NCBI RefSeq assembly: GCF_030269925.1
Contig: NC_085110.1
Coordinates: 4,898,001-4,962,000 of the forward strand
Direction: 5' to 3'
Origin: Bombyx mori
Taxonomy: Eukaryota; Arthropoda; Insecta; Lepidoptera; Bombycidae
Length of the DNA: 64,000 nt
Below, in pieces: positions 47,211 through 57,499 of the stretch. The notes below the pieces were generated by a model that was given only the letters and a program-made list of their open reading frames with translations, did not search any database and was not told the DNA's origin. The position numbers and the translations under genes were made by a program. Numbering within the stretch: position 1 is the stretch's first letter; each line of letters opens with the position of its first letter.

Positions 47211-47461
47211 CTAGCTGACCCGGCAGACTTCGTAGTGCCTCAATCGATAAATAAAAGATCTAAACTTTTGTATAAAATAAACTTAAATTGTTAAAACAAA
47301 ATTGTTTGTTTTTATATAATTCCGAGCATTTTCATATTTGTTCATCTTTTAAACCTTCTTTGGACTCCTACGAATAATTCAAGACCAAAATTAGCAAAAT
47401 CGATTCAGCCGTTCTCGAGTTTTAGCGAGACTAACGAAAAGCAATTCATTTTTATATATAA
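47211..47461 (-). repeat. Short repeat C, copy 3
   Basis: CTAGCTGACCCGGCAGACTT at the left, GCAATTCATTTTTATATATA at the right; the reverse orientation of copies 1 and 2. Confidence 0.75.
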
Positions 47462-47464
47462 AGA

Positions 47465-47995
47465 TTATGATGTAAAAATTGACATAAATTCCTTCCCCAA
47501 CGCGTGATTTCCTGATGTCATGGGTTGTGTTCACATTTTGGGACCACGTTATAGTTATGTTGTTCTAAAAACAACAAAGCACTTTTAAGATGTTTATTAT
47601 CTTAATTTAGTAGTTCTCGAAATCGACTGTTTCGACCTAATCAATTGAAATAATTCGAATTAATTTGGTTATACGTTTTTCTTAAAATAGATAAACAAAA
47701 CCTGTAATTTAAGCTCAACGGGTTTTTCTTCTTCTTAATTGTTTCACTCTTGATAGAGTGTTCATGATCGGTATGTCCAATTATATAAATATCATAAATA
47801 AATATCAAAATAGCAAATCTGCCCATTAAAAGGACTGAATGGGCGGATTTAATGCGTTTTACGATGCTCCGCCATTTCTACCTGCTCGAGGCAATTTCGC
47901 TGCACGTATTAAAGGGATATTCCACTGTAGTCTTGACTTGGTCGATCCTTCGCATTGAAGCTAAAGTCATGTGACGGATTACAGGTGTACCTACA
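47465..47995. other. Unique interval up to the LINE target site
   Basis: Nothing recognised. It ends in the left target duplication of the intact LINE. Confidence 0.4.
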
Positions 47996-48005
47996 TCCAC
48001 TGGCA
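47996..48005. repeat. Target-site duplication, left copy
   Basis: TCCACTGGCA directly abuts the T-run (poly(A) of the minus-strand LINE) and is repeated at 53089-53098. Confidence 0.85.
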
Positions 48006-48017
48006 TTTTTTTTTTTT

Positions 48018-48208
48018 GTCCTACCTAAGCTGATAGCCCTAGCGGCTATTTCAGCTAACTTTAGTAGGTGAGCTCACGGGGCTCAAACCTGACGATGTTG
48101 CTAACACGAACCCTAGCAAGAGTCGTGCTTCGCAGAATCTACCACCGGATCGGAAACGCGACCCACTGAGAAGATCCGGCGAGAAACTCAGTGGGCTGTG
48201 TCTGAGAG
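48018..48208 (-). other. 3' UTR of the intact LINE, two stem-loops
   Basis: Stem 1: CCCACTGAG (48162-48170) with CTCAGTGGG (48187-48195), 16-nt loop. Stem 2: TTGCTA...TAGCAA around 48111-48130. Both recur in several relatives. No AATAAA lies near the end, as is common in LINEs, where the RT recognises a 3' structure. Confidence 0.7.
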
Positions 48209-51097
48209 TTAATTTACTCGTCGAGCCCTTCGTCGCAAGCGACGGGTTCGACGAGAACGGTGACCGGTGCTTGAAGTACCTAAAAGCACCGTTAGTGGAT
48301 CGGGAGGATCCGAGATGACGTGTTTTGGGCGACGTCGACTGCTTTCCATTCTGTCCGCAGGATCGGGAATGTAGTTACCGGCGGCCACGATGAGAGGGTT
48401 CTCGTGTCGTGCCGCTTTATCGAAGTGGCGCATGGACGCCGACTGAAGATACTTACTGATGGACTCTAAGTCCAGGTCGTCATGGAGGTCGACGTTCCTG
48501 ACGAACCACGGGGCTCCGACGGCTATCCTGCAAAAACGGGATTGAATGATTTGAAAGGATTTTAAGTGTATGCGGGCCGCGTGAGCGAACACTACACTTG
48601 CATAGGTCATGACGGGGCGTATGCAAGTTTTGTAGAGTGTCACCTTATTTCTAAGGGACATTTTACTTCGCCTACATATCATCGGGTAGAGACGTCCTAG
48701 GATGAAGGCGGCACGGTCGCGTACCGTCTTGATGTGGGGGCGGAATGTCATCCTACTGTCGAGGGTGACGCCTAAATATTTGACCTTCGGGGCCCACGGT
48801 ATGGGCTGGTCGAACATCGTGATTGGGCGAACGGCGGGGGCGGGGGTGTTGACGCGCCTAGTCGGGAGAGGGATGCTCAGCGTGGTGTTCGGAGGGCGAC
48901 CCCTTTTGAAGAGCACCGCTGTGCTTTTCGTGGGGTTGATGTCGATGCGCCACTTCCGGAACCACTGTCCCATGGTGGTAGCCGCGGTCTGAAGTCGTCG
49001 ATGAAGCAACGCCTTCTTCCTACACGAGTAGTAGATGGCGGTGTCATCGGCGAAGAGCGCTAGATGGGTCTCCGGAGACCGGGGTATATCGTTGATATAC
49101 AAACTGAATAGTAACGGGGAGAGGGCGGAGCCTTGCGGGACTCCGGCTGTGACGTGACGGGGTCGGGAACGCGTTCCCTCGACTCGATATCGGAACGAAC
49201 GGTTCGACAAGTAGTCTCGTATGATGAGCACGAGTCTGTCTGGCACTCCCATGTTATACAGTTTGTATATCAAACCGTTGTGCCAGACTTTGTCGAACGC
49301 CTTCGCTATATCGAAGAAGAGGGCTCCTGTCGGAATGGGTTTCCGCCTGTTCAGCCCTAGTAAGATGTGCTCCGTGAGGCGGTGCACTTGATGGACGCAC
49401 GAGTGTCTGGCGCGGAATCCAAACTGCTCGTCTATAAGAATTTTATTCGCGGATACGAAGTCCCAGAGGCGTTTACGAAGGAGCCGTTCGTAAAGTTTGC
49501 CTATCGCCGGGAGGAGACTGATGGGGCGGTAACTCGCGGTTTCGTTCTTCGGTTTGCCCGGCTTGTGTATGCCGATAACGTCCGCTTCTTTCCACGCCGC
49601 GGGAAAGATGCAGTTCGTCATAGCAGCATTTAATATGGTGGCCAACATCGTTATCAGTTGGGCTGGTAACAGTTTAAGCGCGCGGTTGCGGATGCCGTCG
49701 GAGCCGGGAGCTTTCCGTGGTTGTAGGCTATCGATCGCCTCCTTGACCTCGGAAGTGGTAATGGGGGGTAACGCGTCCGAGGGCGGCAGGGAAGCTCTGC
49801 GCTCGACCTCCCTGTCGACGAACTCGGTGTATTCGGGGTCCGCGTGTTGAGTGCTGGTGGTGCACTGCTCTTGCAGTGCATCGGCCAGCAACTCTGCCTT
49901 GTCATCGTCATCGTAAGCCGGTGGTTGGCCTGAGGGGCGTATGAGAGGCGGCATAGTGGCTATAGTTTCGGACTTGAGGGTCCTAGCTAGTTGCCAGTAT
50001 GCTTGGTGAGTGGGCGCGAGTTCTTCTAAATAACTATTCCAGTTTTCGTTTCGGGCGTCGCTTAAGCGGGATTTGACCTCCCGCTGTAAGCGACGCATCC
50101 GAGTCCGGTTTGAATCCGTGGGATATCGATCGTAGGCCCGGATTGCCGCGTTTCTGATTCTAACGAGGTCCCTAAGATCGGGGGAAAGTCTGATGCGGTG
50201 GAAGCAGTCCTCCACATCGACTTGTTTCGAGGATCTTATGATCGCCGTCGAGACGTGATCAGTGAAGATGTTTATGGATTCGACGGTATCCTCGGGGGAT
50301 GGAGTTGAATCCGGGCCGCAAGGGAGGATTGGTGGAGCGGTGTCAGCTAAGCACGTGCCCAGCTTCTTCCAGTCCACCATGGTCCTCGTATCTGGTTCGC
50401 GGTTGAGTGGGCGACCGAGCTGCATGACGACAGGTCGGTGGTCTGAGTCGAGTTCTGACATTGCCTCGATGGAGCGCAAGCGCAGAGTTACGTTCCTCAG
50501 CAGTGCCAGATCTATTGTGCTCGGACGACGCGCGGCGTTGTACGGATAGTACGTGGGGGTCGGGGGGTTGAATATTTCGAATGTGAGGTCGTCTATGAAC
50601 GCGTCGAGACGCCTACCGTTCACATTCGTGCGATGGCAGTTCCACCTAGTGTGGTGGCAATTTAAATCGCCTGCCAGGATGACCGCGTCCCCCATACCGA
50701 ACAGTGTCTCGAGGTCACTGCTCAGGAGGGGTTTGTCAGGGGGGAGATAAACGGATGCGATGACGATCGGCTGGTGTCCCGTCAGCGCGATGCGGCACAC
50801 TGACGCCTCGATATGTAAGAGCGAGGGAGTATCGAGAGGGACGCAGTGCAGGGCCCTCCTATAGTAAATGACAGTCCCGCCCTTGCGGGCGGAGAGTCTG
50901 TCATTCCTAACCATGACGTAATTCGCGACTTTGGGGTCGCGACGCGAGGGCTTTAGGAAGGTCTCCTGCACCAGAAGGATGTCGATGAGATTGTCACGGA
51001 GAAACTCATATACTTGATCGCGCTGACGCGCGAGTCCGTTAGCATTATAAAATGCTAACTTTAAGGAACGCGGTTTCTCCCTACCGTTGTTGGCCAT
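48209..51097 (-). CDS. LINE ORF2: endonuclease-reverse transcriptase, 962 aa
   Basis: The enzyme nicks target DNA and copies the element RNA onto the nick (target-primed reverse transcription). Residues ~12-228 are an AP-like endonuclease: LAFYNANGL (18-20), QETF with Glu45, AGDLNCHH (Asp144/Asn146), TIDLALL (Asp196) and the catalytic SDH at 218-220. Residues ~460-740 are the RT fingers and palm: SYRPISLLPAIGKLYERLL (522-540), FGFRARHSCVHQ, FFDIAKAFDKVW with Asp596, AGVPQGSALSPLLF and FADD with Asp684/Asp685. The C-terminal ~200 residues include SRMTFRPHIKTVRDRA and a very basic tail (RTRRLRRRARRVN). All catalytic residues I can check are present and there is no stop or frameshift. Length is typical for jockey ORF2. 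The ATG lies 13 nt after the ORF1 stop, so translation may rely on termination-reinitiation. Confidence 0.93.
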   Translation of the reverse strand: MANNGREKPRSLKLAFYNANGLARQRDQVYEFLRDNLIDILLVQETFLKPSRRDPKVANYVMVRNDRLSARKGGTVIYYRRALHCVPLDTPSLLHIEASVCRIALTGHQPIVIASVYLPPDKPLLSSDLETLFGMGDAVILAGDLNCHHTRWNCHRTNVNGRRLDAFIDDLTFEIFNPPTPTYYPYNAARRPSTIDLALLRNVTLRLRSIEAMSELDSDHRPVVMQLGRPLNREPDTRTMVDWKKLGTCLADTAPPILPCGPDSTPSPEDTVESINIFTDHVSTAIIRSSKQVDVEDCFHRIRLSPDLRDLVRIRNAAIRAYDRYPTDSNRTRMRRLQREVKSRLSDARNENWNSYLEELAPTHQAYWQLARTLKSETIATMPPLIRPSGQPPAYDDDDKAELLADALQEQCTTSTQHADPEYTEFVDREVERRASLPPSDALPPITTSEVKEAIDSLQPRKAPGSDGIRNRALKLLPAQLITMLATILNAAMTNCIFPAAWKEADVIGIHKPGKPKNETASYRPISLLPAIGKLYERLLRKRLWDFVSANKILIDEQFGFRARHSCVHQVHRLTEHILLGLNRRKPIPTGALFFDIAKAFDKVWHNGLIYKLYNMGVPDRLVLIIRDYLSNRSFRYRVEGTRSRPRHVTAGVPQGSALSPLLFSLYINDIPRSPETHLALFADDTAIYYSCRKKALLHRRLQTAATTMGQWFRKWRIDINPTKSTAVLFKRGRPPNTTLSIPLPTRRVNTPAPAVRPITMFDQPIPWAPKVKYLGVTLDSRMTFRPHIKTVRDRAAFILGRLYPMICRRSKMSLRNKVTLYKTCIRPVMTYASVVFAHAARIHLKSFQIIQSRFCRIAVGAPWFVRNVDLHDDLDLESISKYLQSASMRHFDKAARHENPLIVAAGNYIPDPADRMESSRRRPKHVISDPPDPLTVLLGTSSTGHRSRRTRRLRRRARRVN

Positions 51098-51110
51098 TGA
51101 TTACCGGTAA

Positions 51111-52580
51111 TCAAGCCAGCGTACGCTGGACGGACTCGATGACGTCCATATGGTCGAACGTCGCGTATAGGCGGTCATCGGCCGTGACTGCCCTGCGCAT
51201 GGCGTCGGCGAACGAGCGCATGCGGTCTATATTTATCGCGGCGATATAATCACGCACGATTGAAAAGTCGTTAACGGCTGGCCGGGCGGGGCCGGGGCGA
51301 GGCGCGGGACCGGGCGCGGGGGCGGGGCGCGGCGCGAGCAGGGGCTGGGGTGCCGGTGGTTTCCCTGCCAGCGTGAGCGGCAGCGGTTTTGCCCACGCGG
51401 AAACGGTGGGCACCGGTGCCGGCACGAAGGCAGGCTTCGGCGCACGGGGTGCCGAAGTCTTTGGGCCGACGGTTTTTGGAGGCGCGTTGGCCAGACGCTT
51501 CCGCGGGGCCTTGGGGCATCCGCGGTAGTTGGCTGTGTGGCCCTGCTTTTGGCAGAGCACACAGCTCGGAGGTTCGGTCGCGGTCTCTTTGACCCGCGAA
51601 CAGTCGGCTGTCGCGTGGTCTCCGAGGCACTTTACGCACCGTGGACGCGCGTGGCAGTTGCGCGCGGAGTGGCCGTAAAGCTGGCAGCGGTGGCACTGCC
51701 CGGGAGTGCCTTTTCTATATGGGGCCTCGACGGTGACCCCGGATAAGCCGCAAACGGTGCGGAGGCTTGAGGCAATCCGTTTGCCTTCGGCGGTTGGTTC
51801 TAACGCGACGAGAACCATATTATATGCGAATTTATCGCGCCCGCTGTGCATTCGGTGCACGCTTACAATCGGGTACGCCTGCCCGATGAGGTCCTCCTTG
51901 ACCAGCTCGACGTCGAGCTCCTTCGGTACTCCGCGTATTACTACGCGGAGCTCGCGATCCTCCTGGAGCGCATAAGTGTGGAAGCTTATGCGTTCCTTTC
52001 GGAGGTGGGCTGTCAGCGCCCTCTGGTCGTCCGGTGAGGCCGTTTTTATCTGTATACCATGCGCGATGTTACGCGCATGAATGACGGTGACGTTTTGTGC
52101 CTTACAGGCACGGGATACGCGATCCCACGCGGTCTTATCTTGCAAAATTACCGGCGGCGGCGCGGGAATTTTGCGGACGGACGCGGGTTTCGGCGACGGA
52201 GTTGCGCGGCGAGGGGAGTCGGGTGTGACCACGACTTTAGGACGCGACGCGTTCGCGGCCTTAGACTGTTTTGGCGCCGTGGACGGTTCCACGGCACGGG
52301 CGCGTTTTTTGCCGCGCGTGACGGTTTGGAACCCATCCGAGGGTCCGGGTTCGGGGCTGGCGGCCGACTCGAACTCCATTTCCGACTCGGAGTCGGAGCC
52401 GGAGATCGATGCCGCGCATGACGCGATCGACGCGGGCGCGGGGGTGGGGGGCGACATCGGTGAGTCGGGGATAGTCGCGGCTACTAGGCTAGCTTTGTAC
52501 GCCCTAAACTTCGACATAATGTCCGGGCAGTACTCTCGAACGAATTTCGCGAACAACGCGGGGTTATCGTCTTCTTCCAT
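51111..52580 (-). CDS. LINE ORF1: nucleic-acid-binding gag-like protein, 489 aa
   Basis: Binds element RNA and forms the ribonucleoprotein. The N-terminal ~140 residues are Ser/Pro/Ala-rich and acidic, then basic (RGKKRARAVEP). Residues ~145-290 form the folded region that precedes the zinc knuckles in jockey-group ORF1 (LRVVIRGVPKELDVELVKED). Three CCHC knuckles follow: C296-C299-H304-C309, C315-C318-H322-C327 and C340-C343-H348-C355. The tail (~360-440) is a Pro/Ala-rich low-complexity linker. The frame is intact, and the start is the first ATG after the 5' UTR (MEEDDNPALF). The long plus-strand frames opposite it (51.4-52.6 kb) are shadows caused by high GC. Confidence 0.9.
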   Translation of the reverse strand: MEEDDNPALFAKFVREYCPDIMSKFRAYKASLVAATIPDSPMSPPTPAPASIASCAASISGSDSESEMEFESAASPEPGPSDGFQTVTRGKKRARAVEPSTAPKQSKAANASRPKVVVTPDSPRRATPSPKPASVRKIPAPPPVILQDKTAWDRVSRACKAQNVTVIHARNIAHGIQIKTASPDDQRALTAHLRKERISFHTYALQEDRELRVVIRGVPKELDVELVKEDLIGQAYPIVSVHRMHSGRDKFAYNMVLVALEPTAEGKRIASSLRTVCGLSGVTVEAPYRKGTPGQCHRCQLYGHSARNCHARPRCVKCLGDHATADCSRVKETATEPPSCVLCQKQGHTANYRGCPKAPRKRLANAPPKTVGPKTSAPRAPKPAFVPAPVPTVSAWAKPLPLTLAGKPPAPQPLLAPRPAPAPGPAPRPGPARPAVNDFSIVRDYIAAINIDRMRSFADAMRRAVTADDRLYATFDHMDVIESVQRTLA

Positions 52581-53088
52581 CGTAGTTTTGCCCGGGGGGG
52601 GCGTCCCCGGGACTTAAGGCACACTCGCCGAAAGGCGAGTCCCCTGAGTAGGAGTTCACCCCTTGTGCTTTACCAGCAACAAAGGGGGGGAGTGCCTTTG
52701 CCGTGAAAACGGCAGTTGGCTGGGGATTGGGGTGGAGTTTGGAAGGTGGGGCCCCACTGGGTTGTGAGTGCCACAACAAGCGGTGATCGCAGTGGGGGTT
52801 CAGTCTTTAAAAAGACTATTTTGCTCGCCGAATAATATAAATAAATTTAATAATATGATATGCGTGAAATGATAGTGAGGATGTCGTTTCGAATGCACAA
52901 TCAACAAGTTCGAATTGTTTTTACGATCCAAGGTCGCGACGCCAGCGACAATGCGTCAAGAATTCACAACAATGCCGCGATCGGTGCGACAACGACAATG
53001 CAGTGAAACTCAGGACACAAGATCGCGACGGCAGCGACAATTTTTCGTAAGAACGCGTCCGGACTGTACGGCGATGCAATCGGAACTG
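52581..53088 (-). other. 5' UTR of the intact LINE
   Basis: About 508 nt. Contains repeated GCGACGGCAGCGACAA / GCGACGCCAGCGACAA-like blocks (plus reading, 52935-52950 and 53027-53042). A GC-rich hairpin-forming part sits close to ORF1 (CACTCGCCGAAAGGCGAGT at 52622-52640). Confidence 0.7.
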
Positions 53089-53090
53089 TC
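53056..53090 (-). promoter_or_regulatory. Internal Pol II promoter of the LINE: Inr + DPE
   Basis: The element starts CAGTTCC on the minus strand. Taking the A (53087) as +1, positions +28 to +32 (53060-53056) read GGACG, a full match to the downstream promoter element consensus RGWYV at its required spacing. Jockey-type LINEs of insects are known to use such internal Inr/DPE promoters, so that a full-length RNA carries its own promoter. Confidence 0.7.
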
Positions 53091-53098
53091 CACTGGCA
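53089..53098. repeat. Target-site duplication, right copy
   Basis: TCCACTGGCA immediately upstream of the LINE 5' end; matches 47996-48005. Confidence 0.85.
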
Positions 53099-56000
53099 AC
53101 GTTCTACATACATTTTTATAGTCTGTGGCAGAGACAAAAAGCCCGCCAAAACTAAAACTTATAAAATTACACTCTAAATAGGACTTGCATAATGCTTGCA
53201 TTGTTTAATTATTAAATCACTCGACAAGTACGTGGTAACATTCCCTGAAGTCGGATAAAAAGCCAGCTGCTTCTAATAATCGTTATCGGACTTTGTCTTT
53301 AGTTCTTCACAGACTTCACAACGTGAAAGTCATCTCAATTACACTGACAGAACTATTGTCCTATCTATGAAAATGGATTGAATGTGTTACATTACTTCTA
53401 GAAGTGTGCACGGCAGCTTTGGAAATGTGGGTACTTTTAAATGAAAACTAATTAATTCTATTATATACTCTTGTTTTTGAAACGGAAAGTTCACAATTAA
53501 AGTGGAGAACCGTTTTCGACATGAATTATGGTTATGTAGATGACTTAATGGTTAATTGTATACTCATATAGTACAAGCCACTACTCGCAAAGTATTTCAA
53601 TAAAATAAAAATAAAACTCATTCATTGATCACGTACTTTGAATTTGACTTACCTGTTTTAGGTTTTAATGATTTATTCATTCACCACTTCAAGTATGTTT
53701 AAATAGATTCTTATGTTGTAAGCTTTAGAGGTGGTTGTTGGGTGATTGATTAAAAAAAGTCCTGCAGTGAAGACGTGAATTGCTTCAATTGTCAGGTGGT
53801 GTGTCGTATTTCAAATGGTTTTACGATATGCCGTATATTATTAGCTGTGTGCCCGTCAAGGTGGGCTCGATTTATTATAAGGGCTATTTTTAATTTTCAA
53901 CATTACCTCATATATTGGTCTAGTGTCCCATCGATTTGTGAGTTTTGATTTTCAGTTTTGTAAATGCACATTTTAATATTTACGTATGGAGTATTGAAAG
54001 CTAAATTTTATGCTTCTCTTGAAAAAAAAATATTTCGCCACTTATTGGAAGTTGATTGTATTACTTCTAAACTATCCCAAAATCTTCGTACAAAGTAAAT
54101 GGCGTATATAGAATATGAATAAACAAACTTAAAGTTTTAATTTTTTCAAATCTTATTCTAAGGTAATGTAATTGGCGATTTGCGTCAAAATAAGCTAGCT
54201 AGCTCTTTTCGAGCAGTTAAGAAGATAAATAAACCTAATCTATCATACCGATATCAGAGCGAAGATTAGTTACTGTTGTTCGTGATGCCTTAAAGGAAAA
54301 TCAGAAAATTCTCAAATCAAAATGTAAACAGAATGTATCTACCTACGTCGGCGTTAAGAATCGTCGCTATAATAAATTATACTAAACGTTTAAAAACTCA
54401 AGCCATAAATCCAGTGTCTACCCCCGCCTACCTGGATTGCAAGTCGCACTCGGTACGCAGAATTATGACAATAGTATTTTTTTCGACGGTCTCAAATCGC
54501 AGTTTTTCGGTGCAAATTCCTAAAGGACACCTGGTCGGAAACAGACCCCGGGGGTCCGATTGATCGGGGTCCCGTCAGAGCGAACGAACAATGAAGTATT
54601 TCGAAACGGTCACGGCGACGACGAGTCTGTCTAAAACAATCAATGATCGAAATTTGTGAATGAAACGTAGAACAATGTCTTTTTGTCCAGTATGTGGGTG
54701 GGTCGGTGCTTTGGGAGCGGGGATATAGCGGCGGCCTGCAAAAATTTTGCCTTTTGCTTAGTTTTTTTTTTTCTTGTACTTATATCCATCAATCGCAAGC
54801 GGTGTTGTGATCACGTTGTGGTGCGGATTAATATCATCTTGTTCCTCTTCATCCTCTGTTTGTCTAAAACAAACATACTTTCGTGATTCAAAGAAAATTG
54901 CTAGTTAAGACCAATTGACTCGTTTAATTAAAACTACAGGCGGTGGAATTTATGTTTTGGTGTAAAACACAGATATCAAAGCTACTCTACTGATCTATCT
55001 ATAATATAAGTCAATTAAACAATAGCCTTTACTATTTCTTCAATAAATTAGATCAAATAATAAGAACGATGTTAACTTTATGTATCTTGTATTACTCTAG
55101 ATAGCTGTTCTAGTCTATTTAAGAGGACAGCGCAATGGTTACATTGTGTAGGGTAATTAACCAGTGTTTTTAGATTTTATTGTAATGTATGCACTATAGT
55201 TATTTTTTAGAAATTAAGTTTTCTTTTTTGCCTTTGTATACAGAAAATCATAAGGCCTTGGTGGTGAATAGTCACCTTTACCTATGGATGTCAGCTGTTA
55301 CCAGAGTACAGTGAAGCTCCTACCTACATTTGCCTATCTTCACTCAGTGAAGAAATTAAATCTTCAGTTTAAAATAAGCGTACTATTTTACTATTCAATA
55401 TACTACATTGCTATTAGTGAATAGTTGGTATTTTCGTATGATTCCTGATCAATTTGTTTGTTCTTTTGTATTAATAGAATAATATTTGAATTCGTTATTA
55501 GTAGAATTCGCTTTTCAAAGTCTTTTCATAACCTTCGACATTTATTTTAGCTTTATAAAATTCACAGATGTCGTTATTTAAGAGGAGACAATCACTTCAA
55601 AAGTATATATATGTAAAACTTAGAGTATTATTCTGTTAAAATATTAATCGTGAAAAGATTAGGTACGAACAATCCAGATTTATGCGCGCTACGGTATAAA
55701 GCAGATCCCAGAGCAGGGCACCAAAATAATAATTTGATTGATCTCTTAATGAATATGCAGATATGTTAAGCGATGATAAGCTCCCGCAAATAAAGGCCCG
55801 TTCCCCGAGGAGTGATTGCCGGCGCCTACTCGTGCCAGCCAGATTTTAATCTCAGATAACTGGAGCAGAGAACAGTTTACATAAATTCACGAGTTAGCGC
55901 CTTGTTAACAAACTGCAGTGTTTGATTATGAGATTGTATGATAAGTTTGGTGCGTTCTGTTTGCTGGCGACCCCTACTCATTGCGTTTCTGCAGAGTTCG

Positions 56001-56825
56001 TTTTGTCATTGATATTGACTCACACATTGATATTGACATTGATAAAAATGAATGTTGTAAGCCGCCTTAAGAAGCGTGGTCGAAGAATAAATAATACAGT
56101 GGCTTAATAATATAATAATGGCTAAATAATACATATCGAATGGTAACGTGTGATTTCTCAATGGCAGAATCAGTTACAACAGCAAGTCTCGTTTTTTTAC
56201 TCATATTTTATTTATCGAAACGATCCAAATTAGGATACCGTGTTTTTTTTTTAAATCAAGGTATAAAAATACGGGAAGCCTCTTAAAATAAAAAGGTGGG
56301 AAGAGCCTCTGTGCTTAACAAAAAAATGCAACGAAAAAAAGAAATAATGAAATAGCTTGATTCAACCCTTCTAATTAATGGCCATCAGTGTCTTTACCAC
56401 TCTTTAGGGTTGACAGCGCTTTCAAGTTTTTTAATATGCTTCTTCACCTCGGTAAAACTGCGGATTTTAATTGCGTTTTTTACACTGGCAACTTTCACGA
56501 GTTTTCCAACTTAGCCACGCTAAAGTTAAACAGTAATGATAATGAAGGAAATTATTACTTAATTTCTAACTAATCTTCTTTTTTTGTATAATATTCTAAT
56601 CTATGAGAAGTCCTAATGTAGGAAAAATGTTTTGGATATTAGGTATGACATTGGATATTATGACATTATTATTTGGATATTAGGTATGACATAAAAATAT
56701 ATGCAACATTATAGGCACATAGTATAATCGCACTTCAATATTTTTTTTAGTCGATGTTAGTTAACCGCTTTGTTGAATGATATACGAAAATTGTTAGTGT
56801 CCATTGTCAGAAATTATAAAAGGAA
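53099..56825. other. Unique interval, no gene recognised
   Basis: AT-rich with less AT-rich patches at 54420-54620 (GACCCCGGGGGTCCGATTGA) and 55770-55880 (CCGAGGAGTGATTGCCGG). A vague old SINE remnant may lie at 55250-55370. ORFs are all under 80 codons with no motif. Confidence 0.35.
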
Positions 56826-57140
56826 CAAGCTTTTGCCCGCGACTCCGTCCGCGCGGAATAGTTACTTGGCATAACGCTAAATTTTACCCCCCACTTCATT
56901 TACGTAGAAAGTGTAAATATTTTTTAAAATGTTAAAGAAGCTATTTAAACCCCTATTTTGAAACATTCTTTATTGGTGCTCCACTTGTATTGGTCTTGCC
57001 GTGATGCTATATAGCCTATAGCCTTCCTCAATAAATGGGCTATCTATCACTGAAATAATTTTTCAATTCGGACCAGCAGTTCCTCATTTTAGCGCGTTCA
57101 AACAAACAAACTCTTCCGCTTTATAACATTAGTATAGATA
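56826..57140 (+). mobile_element. RTE-type LINE 3' tail
   Basis: AAGCTTTTGCCCGCGACTCC, CTTCCTCAATAAATGGGCTA, TCGGACCAGCAGTTCCTCAT, CGTTCAAACAAACAAACTCT and the end TTATAACATTAGTATAGATA. This is a widespread lepidopteran module that I recall as an RTE-group LINE 3' end; the assignment is from memory. Confidence 0.55.
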
Positions 57141-57497
57141 TATTATTAAATGTGAAAGTAGTTTTAACTCTGTAACTATTTAAACAAAAAACTTCTTGGC
57201 ACGAGGCTGGTCGAAGGCTGATCTGCCCGTTCAGAGGAATACAAAGAAATATATAACAAAGACGTGCAAAAGTGTAGCAATAATCTTCGGAGGCAATAAC
57301 CGGTTGTATCGGATCAACGGGGAAAGATAAAAAAGGAAGTCCTACTATCCTTTTTGATGAAAATTGAATAGTTGGATTACGGGACCTGTAGGGCTGAGTT
57401 ACGGCTGGGTTGTCACGCTGATTTATTTTTGCTATCTTCTTGAAAATTTTTTTTTTAAAGAAGGTTTCTGTAGTGGGGTTAATTAAAATCTCGATGA
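57141..57497. other. Unique interval
   Basis: Nothing recognised. Confidence 0.4.
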
Positions 57498-57499
57498 AA

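Larger units (their letters stand above)
48006..53088 (-). mobile_element. Apparently full-length jockey-clade non-LTR retrotransposon (LINE), 5083 bp
   Basis: Bounded by a 10-bp target duplication. In sense order: Inr/DPE promoter at the 5' end, ~508-bp 5' UTR, ORF1 (489 aa), a 13-nt gap, ORF2 (962 aa), a ~190-bp 3' UTR with two stem-loops, and a 12-nt poly(A). Both ORFs are open throughout. GC content and codon use differ sharply from the AT-rich flanks. An ORF1 with three CCHC knuckles plus an ORF2 with AP-like endonuclease and RT but no RNase H is the standard jockey layout. At least six truncated relatives lie in the window. Jockey-clade assignment is from motif recognition. Confidence 0.9.

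Noticed and set aside
48702..52617. Long plus-strand reading frames opposite the LINE ORFs (up to 178 aa)
   Set aside because: They are antisense shadows of high-GC coding sequence; no domain, and the minus-strand ORFs explain the region.
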